From positions 1-6,909 of the forward strand of contig JAGLSM010000109.1 of NCBI GenBank assembly GCA_023135745.1: a stretch of DNA of 6,909 nt, read 5' to 3'. The notes under the pieces are model-generated. The model did no database searches. It saw only the letters and a list, made by a program, of their open reading frames with translations, and was not told the origin of the DNA. Source of the DNA: Spirochaetota bacterium. GTDB taxonomy: Bacteria; Spirochaetota; JAGLSM01. Made by a program: the position numbers and the translations under genes. The first letter of the stretch is position 1. Each line of letters opens with the position of its first letter. Below are positions 1-6,122 of the stretch, one piece after another.

Positions 1-21
1 TCTCAGTCTACTCAACCGTTG
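1..21. repeat. Possible fragment of degenerate intergenic repeat (left edge)
   Basis: The stretch downstream of hflX carries CTCAGTC and then TACTCAACCGTT. These resemble, in the same order, CTCAGTC and TAGCTCAATCGTT at 1422-1447, with about six bases missing between them. The window edge cuts it off, so this may be a decayed copy of the same intergenic element or chance similarity. Confidence 0.25.
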
Positions 22-37
22 CTATAATGATAAGGTG

Positions 38-1330
38 CTACTTTAGATATTCGGAAAGCTGCGCGCGGAATTTTTCTTCAATACTGCATTTTACTACTGT
101 TCCGTCTTCTTCATGTTTTTCAGATATGACTTTAGCATTCCTGTGAACAAACGCTACCAGATCGTTTTTGTTATGAGGGAACTTGAATTCAACCAGATGA
201 ATCCCCTTTGAAACTATAGCAATGATTGCATTTTTAAGATCATCTATTCCATTTTTACTCATTGTAGAAATAAAGATTCCGTCAGGAAAATCATTTTTCA
301 GCCGGTTTATCACTGATTTATCTTCAATCAGGTCAGTTTTATTAAATACTGTTATAATTGGTTTATTATAGGCACCCAGTTCTTTTAAAACTTCTATAGT
401 TGTTTTATAATGCTCTTGTATTTCATGACTGGATACATCCATCATATGAATCAGAAAATCAGATAAAACAGTTTCTTCAAGGGTTGATTTGAATGCTTCC
501 ACAAGATCATGAGGGAGTTTTCTGATAAATCCTACGGTATCGGTTAATAGAATTTCCTGGCCGTTGGATAGTTCAATTCTTCTGGTAGTAGGGTCGAGGG
601 TCGCGAATAGTTTATCTTCAATAAGAACATCCGCGTCTGTCAGTAATTTCAGCAGAGAAGACTTTCCTGAGTTTGTATAACCAACTATTGAGCCTGTTAA
701 GACGGGTTTTTTCTGCCGCTGTTTTCGCTGGGTTGCTCTATATTTTTTTACCTTGAGGAGATCCTTTTTAATATGGTCTATTTTACGAAGCACGAGTCTT
801 CTGTCTACTTCCAGCTGTGTTTCTCCTTCACCTCTGGTTCCTTTTGCACCTCCCCGCTGCCTTGAGAGGTGTGTCCATGCTCTGGTCAGCCGCGGCAGGC
901 TGTACTTCATTCTTGCAAGGCCGACCTGAAGGACTGCTTCCCGTGTTGATGCTCTATCCGCGAAAATATCAAGGATAACTTCACGGCGTTCGATAACGGT
1001 AATTTCGGATAGTTTTTCGATGTTGCGCTGTTGTGAAGGGGTGAGTTCATTATCAAAGACAATCAGGTCAATATCATTGTAGACTGCTTTTTCTACTATT
1101 TCTTCGATTTTACCTGTTCCTACAAGATACTTAGCTTGCGGTTTTTTTAGTTTTACAATTAATTTATCAATAACAGGAATTCCCATTGTATCAACGAGGC
1201 TTTCAAGTTCCTCCAGATGCGCTTCTGCTTCTTTTGGATCTATACCGGGGTATGTTATAGTTATTAAAAATGCTCTTTCGCATTTATTTGACAGGATGTC
1301 AATTTCGTTTTTTTCTAAAGGTTCATTCAT
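38..1330 (-). CDS. hflX: HflX-family ribosome-associated GTPase
   Basis: Cytoplasmic GTPase of the HflX family, which in characterised bacteria binds the 50S subunit and splits stalled or hibernating ribosomes after stress. At 430 aa it is about the length of E. coli HflX. The N-terminal HflX domain (about 20-180) contains the family signatures DNELTPSQQRN (93-103) and RGEGETQLEVDRR (166-178). A Lys/Arg-rich helical linker (about 183-208) leads to the G domain: P-loop GYTNSGKS (217-224), switch I TLDPTTR (244-250), DTVGF (264-268), NKTD (330-333) and a G5-like STMSKNG (355-361). A short C-terminal domain follows (about 380-430). All nucleotide-binding motifs are intact, so it should be active. 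The ATG at 1330 has only a weak purine stretch (AGAG) upstream, but the N-terminus fits the family. It is divergent from the ATPase-methyltransferase unit and is not next to its frequent partners hfq or miaA in what is visible. The family call is firm; the cellular role is inferred from homologues. Confidence 0.96.
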   Translation of the reverse strand: MNEPLEKNEIDILSNKCERAFLITITYPGIDPKEAEAHLEELESLVDTMGIPVIDKLIVKLKKPQAKYLVGTGKIEEIVEKAVYNDIDLIVFDNELTPSQQRNIEKLSEITVIERREVILDIFADRASTREAVLQVGLARMKYSLPRLTRAWTHLSRQRGGAKGTRGEGETQLEVDRRLVLRKIDHIKKDLLKVKKYRATQRKQRQKKPVLTGSIVGYTNSGKSSLLKLLTDADVLIEDKLFATLDPTTRRIELSNGQEILLTDTVGFIRKLPHDLVEAFKSTLEETVLSDFLIHMMDVSSHEIQEHYKTTIEVLKELGAYNKPIITVFNKTDLIEDKSVINRLKNDFPDGIFISTMSKNGIDDLKNAIIAIVSKGIHLVEFKFPHNKNDLVAFVHRNAKVISEKHEEDGTVVKCSIEEKFRAQLSEYLK

Positions 1331-1389
1331 TAAATATCTCTGTTTGTTATTTTAATCCCGATTTGTTGTATTGGGATAAATCTATGAAA

Positions 1390-1395
1390 ATTATA
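1390..1395 (-). promoter_or_regulatory. Possible -10 box for hflX
   Basis: Read leftward this is a perfect TATAAT, 60 bp upstream of the hflX ATG. At a 17-bp spacing the -35 position reads AGTCGA, which does not match TTGACA, and there is no extended -10 TG. In AT-rich DNA a lone TATAAT is weak evidence, so this is only a candidate. Confidence 0.25.
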
Positions 1396-1410
1396 TGTAA
1401 AAATCCACCC

Positions 1411-1447
1411 TCTCGACTTCGCTCAGTCATCGCTTAGCTCAATCGTT
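1411..1447 (-). repeat. Degenerate intergenic repeat, copy between hflX and the ATPase gene
   Basis: The core TCGACTTCGCTCA (1413-1425) is the reverse complement of TGAGCGAAGTCGA. It matches 12 of 13 bases of TGAGCGGAGTCGA at 6041-6053 in the opposite orientation. A second, looser unit, ATCGCTTAGCTCA (1429-1441), follows immediately. The GC content is clearly above that of the surrounding AT-rich spacer. It looks like a small dispersed noncoding repeat of the TCGACTTCGCTCA kind, but a genome-wide count would be needed to show it. Confidence 0.5.
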
Positions 1448-1454
1448 AAAATAC

Positions 1455-1483
1455 TTGACAAGCCGATAATGTTAGAGTATACT
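1455..1483 (+). promoter_or_regulatory. Strong sigma70-type promoter for the ATPase-methyltransferase unit
   Basis: A perfect -35 TTGACA (1455-1460) and a -10 TATACT (1478-1483, five of six consensus bases) are separated by exactly 17 bp. Transcription should start near 1490, giving a leader of about 32 nt to the ATG at 1522. The -10 box sits in the centre of the first operator-like dyad (1472-1487), so any protein bound there would exclude RNA polymerase. This is the best promoter match in the window and it faces the two-gene unit. Confidence 0.75.
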
Positions 1484-1487
1484 CCAA
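1472..1487. promoter_or_regulatory. Operator-like dyad 1, over the -10 box
   Basis: TTAGAGTATACTCCAA is a 16-bp palindrome with seven of eight symmetric pairs, and its core GAGTATACTC (1475-1484) is perfectly self-complementary. The form TTRGAGT-NN-ACTCYAA resembles dyads bound by MerR-family regulators. Classic MerR activation places the dyad in a long -35/-10 spacer. Here it covers the -10 box, which suits repression. Its partner copy is centred 32 bp downstream. Confidence 0.7.
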
Positions 1488-1503
1488 TCATTAGATTAAA
1501 TAA

Positions 1504-1519
1504 TTGGAGTGTACTCTAG
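1504..1519. promoter_or_regulatory. Operator-like dyad 2, over the ribosome-binding site
   Basis: TTGGAGTGTACTCTAG is the second copy of the dyad. Read in reverse complement, 1503-1518 matches 15 of 16 bases of 1473-1488, so the two copies form a large inverted repeat with a 14-nt AT-rich centre (1489-1502). Centre-to-centre distance is 32 bp, close to three helical turns, placing both sites on the same DNA face. The copy contains GGAG (1506-1509), the only visible Shine-Dalgarno for the ATPase gene, and it ends two bases before the ATG. Confidence 0.65.
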
Positions 1520-1521
1520 CC

Positions 1522-2730
1522 ATGGAGAATTTCCTTACAACATACAAGCGCCTTCTACGGAATACAAAATTTAAGCATTATCGTTATATATATGACAAAT
1601 TTAATATTGAAAGCCGTCTTACAGGATTGATCGGTCCAAGAGGGACAGGTAAAACGACATTATTACTTCAATACATAAACGAGAAAATAGATAACAAAGA
1701 TGAATGCATTTATGCATCAATTGATAATTTGTATTTTTCAAAAAACTTATTAATAGATTTTGTAAATGAGCTATATGAAGATTATGGTGTGCGCTATTAT
1801 TTTTTTGATGAAATACATAAATATCAAAATTGGAACCAGGAATTAAAAAATATTTATGATTCATACCCTGATATTAAGATTGTGTTCTCCGGCAGTTCAA
1901 GTATAGATTTAATAAAAGGAGCATATGATTTATCAAGGAGAGGTGTCTTATATAGAATCGGAGGAATGTCATTTAGAGAATATTTATTATTCAATGGTAT
2001 TGCCAATATTGATACTGTTACATTAGATGATATAGTAAATAACAGGAGTAAAATAGAAGAAGAAGTTGCGGGAATAAAGAAGATAAAAGGTTATTTTAAA
2101 GAATATATAGGTGCCGGTTATTACCCTTTCCATTTAGAGGATAAAAAAACATATCATCAAAAAGTAATTAGGATAATAGAGAAAACAATTTATGAAGATA
2201 TTTCAAATTTCTATAAATTGAAAACAGAAAATCTATCAAATTTTAAAAGGATACTTTCTTATTTATCAACGATCCCGCCAGGAGAGCTGAATAGAAATAG
2301 TATTGCTAAAAATATTGGTTTAGATAATAAGACGATACAAAATTATCTAAATATTTTAAATGAAACAGGCTTAATCGAACTTATATCCGAGAACAAATCG
2401 GGGAGCAATATTTTAAAACAAACAGAAAAAATGTATCTTGATAATCAGGACGTATATAAAGCAATAATAGAAGAAATTGGCTATGAGTCACGAATAGGAA
2501 CAATTAGAGAAATTTTCTTTATTAAGATGCTTAAGAATTCCGGGAATAAGATTTATTATAGTAAAGCAGGTGATTTCAAAGTAGAAAATACAGTCTTTGA
2601 AATTGGGGGAAAGAATAAAACAAAAAAACAAATTAAGAATAATTTGAATAATGCATATTTAGTTAAGGATGACATACTGTACGGAAATAGATTTGAAATA
2701 CCGCTGTACCTATTTGGATTTCTTTATTAA
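1522..2730 (+). CDS. AAA ATPase of the AAA_14/DUF4143 family with PD-(D/E)XK-like C-terminus
   Basis: Predicted cytoplasmic ATPase of 402 aa, in a widespread family whose biological role is mostly unknown. The AAA_14 domain (about 20-170) shows Walker A GPRGTGKT (38-45), Walker B YFFDEIH (93-99), sensor-1-like SGSSS (123-127) and DLSRR (136-140), the likely arginine-finger region. A winged-helix segment (about 255-290, SIAKNIGLDNKTIQNYL) is followed by a DUF4143/PD-(D/E)XK-like tail: GTIREIFF (326-333), D351 in AGDF, and FEIGGKNK (359-366). The lysine lies four residues after E360 rather than two, so cleavage activity is uncertain. I chose the ATG at 1522 because the GGAG at 1506-1509 serves it. 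A TTG at 1504 would add six residues but has no ribosome-binding site and lies inside the operator. It is the first gene of a unit with the methyltransferase 17 nt downstream. Hand-counted lines are only about 18-28% GC, lower than hflX, which suggests possible transfer. Family is confident; function is not. Confidence 0.93.
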   Translation: MENFLTTYKRLLRNTKFKHYRYIYDKFNIESRLTGLIGPRGTGKTTLLLQYINEKIDNKDECIYASIDNLYFSKNLLIDFVNELYEDYGVRYYFFDEIHKYQNWNQELKNIYDSYPDIKIVFSGSSSIDLIKGAYDLSRRGVLYRIGGMSFREYLLFNGIANIDTVTLDDIVNNRSKIEEEVAGIKKIKGYFKEYIGAGYYPFHLEDKKTYHQKVIRIIEKTIYEDISNFYKLKTENLSNFKRILSYLSTIPPGELNRNSIAKNIGLDNKTIQNYLNILNETGLIELISENKSGSNILKQTEKMYLDNQDVYKAIIEEIGYESRIGTIREIFFIKMLKNSGNKIYYSKAGDFKVENTVFEIGGKNKTKKQIKNNLNNAYLVKDDILYGNRFEIPLYLFGFLY

Positions 2731-2747
2731 ATAGGGAAAAGGTAAAA

Positions 2748-4763
2748 ATGTTTATTATCGACTTTGATCTCAAAGTAAAAACAATAATCGGATATCAAAT
2801 GACAATCATTACAGCAAAACAGGCATCCGGCATACTCGATGTGTCAGAAGCTACTGTACGAAACTGGATTAAGCACGGTTATTTAACTCCTGTAAAAAAC
2901 ACAAAAAGCAAATTCATGGACAGTGAAGTTGCTGCCTTGAAGCAGCGGATAGAGTCCGGCGAGATTAAGCGTCTTAGAAAACGGGCAAACAAAAAAAAAT
3001 CAGATATCTCGTTTGTGCCTGAAGAATATATGGATGATGCCGGGTTTGTCCGTGAAATAGAAAACATAAGAAACATTTTTACAAAACATCAGATTGACCT
3101 GGAAACTTCGTTATTTGTTTTAACATTGAAACAACTAGTCCTTTCGGGGGAAGTATTTCAATGTAAAGGTACAAATGTGCTTAATCTTAAGTTGTATAAC
3201 AAATGGAAAAGGGAAGCTGTTAAATCTGAATTATATGACTGGGCAGATAAAATAAAAATAGATAAAGTAACAAACATACAAGGATACAGGAATATATACG
3301 ATGCATTGACAGATATTTCACACGATGACACAATTGGGATTGTGTACCAATCTTTAATGCTGGTAGGAGAAAAATCCAAACAAGGATCCTATTATACCCC
3401 GAGAGAAATAGTTGATTCAATCTTTGATAAACATAGTAAAGAAAGAGGGCAGTATCTTGATCCTTGCTGCGGGACGGGTCAGTTCCTCCTGGGTGCAGTG
3501 CGTTCCGGTTATTCAGATCCGGAGTTGCTGTGCGGCTATGACATTGATGGTGCAGCTGTACAAATAGCAAGGATAAATTTGCTTCTTGCATTTCCTGATA
3601 AGGAGTTCCAACCGCAGGTATTTAAAGTAAATACCCTTACAGATAAAACCAATAGAACAACTTCTTGTGAGACAAACAATTTAAAAAGTACATTCAAACT
3701 AATTGCAAGCAATCCGCCCTGGGGCGCTGCAGAAAATAAGGAAGATAGAAATAACTATAGATCTATATATCCGCATATAACATCAGGCGAGTCTTTTTCA
3801 TTATTTTTGTCAAAGTGCATCGAGCTGGTGGAAGAGAAAGGACGTGTTTCTTTTATTCTCCCTGAATCCATTCTTAATATAAAAATACATGCTGACATAA
3901 GGAAATACATACTGGACAACACAACAATTGATGCAATCTACTCCTTAGGAAGAAAGTTCAAAGGTGTTTTTACACCTGTCATCAGGATTGATTTGATAAA
4001 AACGGCAGCGCCCAAAGATTGGGAGTTTAGTATTTATAAAGAGAATAGAGAGACTTACAAGATACCTCAATCAAGATTTGACAATAACCGGAATTTTAAT
4101 TTCGATATTTCATTATCAAAGTCTGATTTTGAGATATTGTCATTATTATACAAAAAGTCTCATGTGTCATTAAATGGTAATGCGGAATGGGCGCTGGGAA
4201 TTGTAACGGGGAACAATAAGAAATATATCAGCAGCAAGAAAGGTTCAGGGACTGAACCGGTATATAAAGGAAGTGATGTAGCGAAGTATCGGCTTAAGAA
4301 GCCTTCATCATATATTAAATTTACACCGGAACTTTTCCAGCAGGTTGCCCCGGAACATAAATACAGAGTTTCTGAAAAGCTTATATATAAGTTTATCTCA
4401 AATAAACTCTCCTTCGCCTATGATACAAATGGTTCCTTAACCTTAAATAGCGCTAATATTCTCTTTCCCGGGATTGATGGTTATCCAATTAAGCTTGTTC
4501 TGGCTTTTTTAAACTCAAGTCTTTATCAATTTATTTTTTCCAAAAAATTTAATACCCATAAAGTGCTGCGGGGAGATTTAGAGAGACTGCCTTTTCCGGT
4601 ACTTAAAGATGAAGAGAAAAAAAGGATCCTTACTTTTGTTGAACAGGCGATTGAAGGTAAAGATGTGCAGTATCAACTGGATCTTGAAATTATGAATATA
4701 ATCGGACTATCGCTGCAGCAAAGAGAGGTAATTTTAAACTTTACAGCAGGACAAAATAAATAA
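2748..4763 (+). CDS. HTH-fused gamma-class N6-adenine DNA methyltransferase (Eco57I/TaqI-like)
   Basis: Predicted to transfer a methyl group from S-adenosylmethionine to adenine N6 in a specific DNA site; 671 aa. Residues about 19-70 form a MerR-like helix-turn-helix (AKQASGILDVSEATVRNWIKHGYLTP), then a basic tail (RLRKRANKKK, 75-84). A helical region (about 90-210) precedes the catalytic core: motif X SYYTPREIV (214-222), SAM-binding motif I DPCCGTGQF (238-246), acidic motif II-like YDID (264-267) and catalytic motif IV NPPW (322-325). The order X-I-IV marks the gamma class. The C-terminal part (about 480-630), ending in LNSSLYQFIFSKKF and LERLPFP, matches TaqI-like target-recognition regions. 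I see no PD-(D/E)XK nuclease in the N-terminal half, unlike type IIG enzymes. AGG at 2740-2742 supports the start at 2748; an ATG at 2799 (GGA six bases upstream) would begin right at the HTH and is a real alternative. An A9 run at 2991-2999 lies between HTH and core. Recognition site unknown. Confidence 0.93.
   Translation: MFIIDFDLKVKTIIGYQMTIITAKQASGILDVSEATVRNWIKHGYLTPVKNTKSKFMDSEVAALKQRIESGEIKRLRKRANKKKSDISFVPEEYMDDAGFVREIENIRNIFTKHQIDLETSLFVLTLKQLVLSGEVFQCKGTNVLNLKLYNKWKREAVKSELYDWADKIKIDKVTNIQGYRNIYDALTDISHDDTIGIVYQSLMLVGEKSKQGSYYTPREIVDSIFDKHSKERGQYLDPCCGTGQFLLGAVRSGYSDPELLCGYDIDGAAVQIARINLLLAFPDKEFQPQVFKVNTLTDKTNRTTSCETNNLKSTFKLIASNPPWGAAENKEDRNNYRSIYPHITSGESFSLFLSKCIELVEEKGRVSFILPESILNIKIHADIRKYILDNTTIDAIYSLGRKFKGVFTPVIRIDLIKTAAPKDWEFSIYKENRETYKIPQSRFDNNRNFNFDISLSKSDFEILSLLYKKSHVSLNGNAEWALGIVTGNNKKYISSKKGSGTEPVYKGSDVAKYRLKKPSSYIKFTPELFQQVAPEHKYRVSEKLIYKFISNKLSFAYDTNGSLTLNSANILFPGIDGYPIKLVLAFLNSSLYQFIFSKKFNTHKVLRGDLERLPFPVLKDEEKKRILTFVEQAIEGKDVQYQLDLEIMNIIGLSLQQREVILNFTAGQNK
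2991..2999 (+). repeat. A9 homopolymer between HTH and methyltransferase domains
   Basis: Nine consecutive adenines encode K82-K84. This is the longest A run I see in the window. Gain of one A puts a TGA at 3020-3022, giving a product of about 91 aa. Loss of one A puts a TAG at 3058-3060, giving about 103 aa. Either would leave an intact HTH without the catalytic core. Slippage is possible during replication or transcription, but this sequence alone cannot show that it happens. Confidence 0.6.
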
Positions 4764-4788
4764 CTACCAATGAAACTAAAAATCATTG

Positions 4789-4794
4789 TATAAT
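4789..4794 (+). promoter_or_regulatory. Possible -10 box for the lipoprotein gene
   Basis: A perfect TATAAT lies 28 bp upstream of the lipoprotein ATG and would give a start near 4801, just before the AGGGG ribosome-binding site at 4811-4815. No -35-like hexamer is present at 16-18 bp spacing. It would allow the lipoprotein to be expressed separately from the methyltransferase unit, but support is weak. Confidence 0.3.
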
Positions 4795-4822
4795 AATATC
4801 AATACTAACAAGGGGTTAAACG

Positions 4823-6010
4823 ATGTATAATTACAAAAAAATATTTTATCCGGTATGTTTATTATTGGTGCTGATGTTTTCATGTGTTCCAAAAATTTCT
4901 AAAAAAGATTTAAAAACCGATTTTTCCAAAAAAAAGATACAGGGCTTTGATCAGTTTGCGGTTTACAGGAGTTCCAGTCTGCTGGGATATGTACCCTCCG
5001 GGGAAGGTAAATTTAATTTCAGGGTATGGGAAGGTCTTATAAAAAAGGACAAGGTCAGGCAGTCGATAAAAATTTCCTATACAGGCAGAGGCGCTTACGA
5101 ATTTTCCGCCAGGTTTCTAAAGGTTGCGAAAGTCGCGCTTAAAAGAAACAATGTAACATCGATCAACCTTTACCTGATAAATCCGGTTGAATACATTCTA
5201 AAAAATCCCTATCCGTCTATTCAGTATGTAAAAAGAAAGGATTTTCTCCAAAAGCCCTATATAGGCTCGGTTCTTAAAGTTGAGAAAATCAGAGTAGAGT
5301 TTGTACAGACAAACGGCATGGTGATTTCCGGGAAGGCTTCCATATACAAGATAGGAGTGAAGGGGAAGTATAAGCTGAATGAATCCGAGAATGCCGTTTA
5401 TTTTGCAGATAATGTTTTTATTGGTTATAAGCTTTTTGATCCTCCGTCGGATGCTAAGTCTCTTGCTTCATTTTCACTTGATTATCAGTTCCTGGTTTTG
5501 CCTAAGGATACATCAAAATGGGTACTCCTAAGTCCGCATGATTCAATTAAATCCGGAGATAATATCAAGATTAATGTGAGAAGCAGTCATTTGGCCTATG
5601 TTTATCTTTTCAATCTTGATTCCGGAGGTAACATTAATATCATGTTTCCGAACAAGGATGCGGGGTATAATAATCCTCTTGAGGGCGGAAAAATATATCA
5701 TTTCCCAAAAGACAGAAATAGAGCTTATGAAGTGGATAATGTTGATGGTGTGGAGGAATTTGTCTTTATGATTTTCAGGCATGATGATCAGAGGGTAAAG
5801 GTTCTTCTTAAAAAAATTAAAAAAGGACAGATAAAAAAAGATCAGTTCCATAAAGAGCCTGTTGTCATGCAGACGCGTGGAGTAGGAAAAATAAAAAAAA
5901 TCAAGGTACTCAAGAATAAAAAAACTCCCGGGTTTAACTTTTCCGTGAAACAGATTAAAGGTCTTGCAAGCGATTACAGGGACGTATTTATTTTACGGCA
6001 CATAAAATAA
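4823..6010 (+). CDS. Lipoprotein with DUF4384-like C-terminal domain
   Basis: Predicted envelope lipoprotein of 395 aa. The N-terminus has Lys residues, a hydrophobic stretch (about 8-18) and a lipobox-like FSC with C21 as the likely acylated cysteine; methionine at -3 is a relaxed form of the motif. Residues about 40-220 form a beta-rich region I do not recognise. Residues about 236-328 look like DUF4384: a KSGDNIKI segment (about 243-250), YVYLFNLDSGGNINIMFPN (259-277), N and GG in the NPLEGG turn, then a final strand EEFVFMIF. DUF4384 domains are found in exported proteins, often together with peptidase, kinase or envelope-assembly partners, and have no fixed biochemical role. The tail is very Lys-rich. 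A good ribosome-binding site, AGGGG (4811-4815), sits seven bases before the ATG. It lies 59 nt after the methyltransferase gene and is followed by an exported TPR protein. Nothing links it functionally to the methyltransferase. Confidence 0.85.
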   Translation: MYNYKKIFYPVCLLLVLMFSCVPKISKKDLKTDFSKKKIQGFDQFAVYRSSSLLGYVPSGEGKFNFRVWEGLIKKDKVRQSIKISYTGRGAYEFSARFLKVAKVALKRNNVTSINLYLINPVEYILKNPYPSIQYVKRKDFLQKPYIGSVLKVEKIRVEFVQTNGMVISGKASIYKIGVKGKYKLNESENAVYFADNVFIGYKLFDPPSDAKSLASFSLDYQFLVLPKDTSKWVLLSPHDSIKSGDNIKINVRSSHLAYVYLFNLDSGGNINIMFPNKDAGYNNPLEGGKIYHFPKDRNRAYEVDNVDGVEEFVFMIFRHDDQRVKVLLKKIKKGQIKKDQFHKEPVVMQTRGVGKIKKIKVLKNKKTPGFNFSVKQIKGLASDYRDVFILRHIK

Positions 6011-6032
6011 TTGATGGGAAAGATTTCGGAAA

Positions 6033-6107
6033 CGGGATGGTGAGCGGAGTCGAACCATTTACACTGATGGAGGCTAAAGTGCTTGTGTTGAGCATAGCAG
6101 AAGTGTC
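6033..6107 (+). repeat. Degenerate intergenic repeat, copy between the lipoprotein and TPR genes
   Basis: Most of the 112-nt gap is occupied by two related units in the same orientation: TGAGCGGAGTCGAACCA (6041-6057) and TGAGCATAGCAGAAGTGTCA (6089-6108), about 31 bases apart. The first matches the reverse complement of 1413-1425 in 12 of 13 bases, and GATG precedes both copies. The second unit is much more diverged. It is probably the same dispersed noncoding element as the copy near 1411, inverted. Confidence 0.5.
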
Positions 6108-6122
6108 AAAAGGGAAACTTTT

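Noticed and set aside
1355..1377. Inverted repeat ATCCC / GGGAT in the hflX leader
   Set aside because: Five-base arms with a 13-base loop are expected by chance, and no regulator or riboswitch pattern fits.
1504..1521. TTG start giving the ATPase six extra residues
   Set aside because: It lies inside the operator copy, has no Shine-Dalgarno upstream, and would itself include the GGAG that serves the ATG at 1522.
1619..1864. Open frame of 81 codons on the minus strand inside the ATPase gene
   Set aside because: It is antisense to the conserved Walker A/B region and has no recognisable protein features.
2879..3591. Three overlapping minus-strand open frames (65, 73 and 123 codons) inside the methyltransferase gene
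   Set aside because: They lie opposite a clearly conserved methyltransferase, overlap one another, and show no domain, signal or operon context.
2748..4763. Type IIG restriction enzyme (nuclease and methyltransferase in one chain)
   Set aside because: The catalytic and recognition parts fit, but the N-terminal half is an HTH plus helices with no visible PD-(D/E)XK residues, and 671 aa is short for that class.
4768..4788. Hairpin CAATGA / TCATTG after the methyltransferase gene as a terminator
   Set aside because: The stem is only six AT-rich pairs with a nine-base loop and no following T run. It is too weak to call.
5543..5851. Minus-strand open frame of 102 codons inside the lipoprotein gene
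   Set aside because: It is antisense to the DUF4384-like domain, and its composition looks like the complement of AT-rich coding DNA.
6034..6060. tRNA-like 3' end on the minus strand (GGTTCGACTCC followed by CACCA)
   Set aside because: The would-be T stem pairs poorly, and there is no acceptor, D or anticodon arm upstream. The match is explained by the dispersed repeat.
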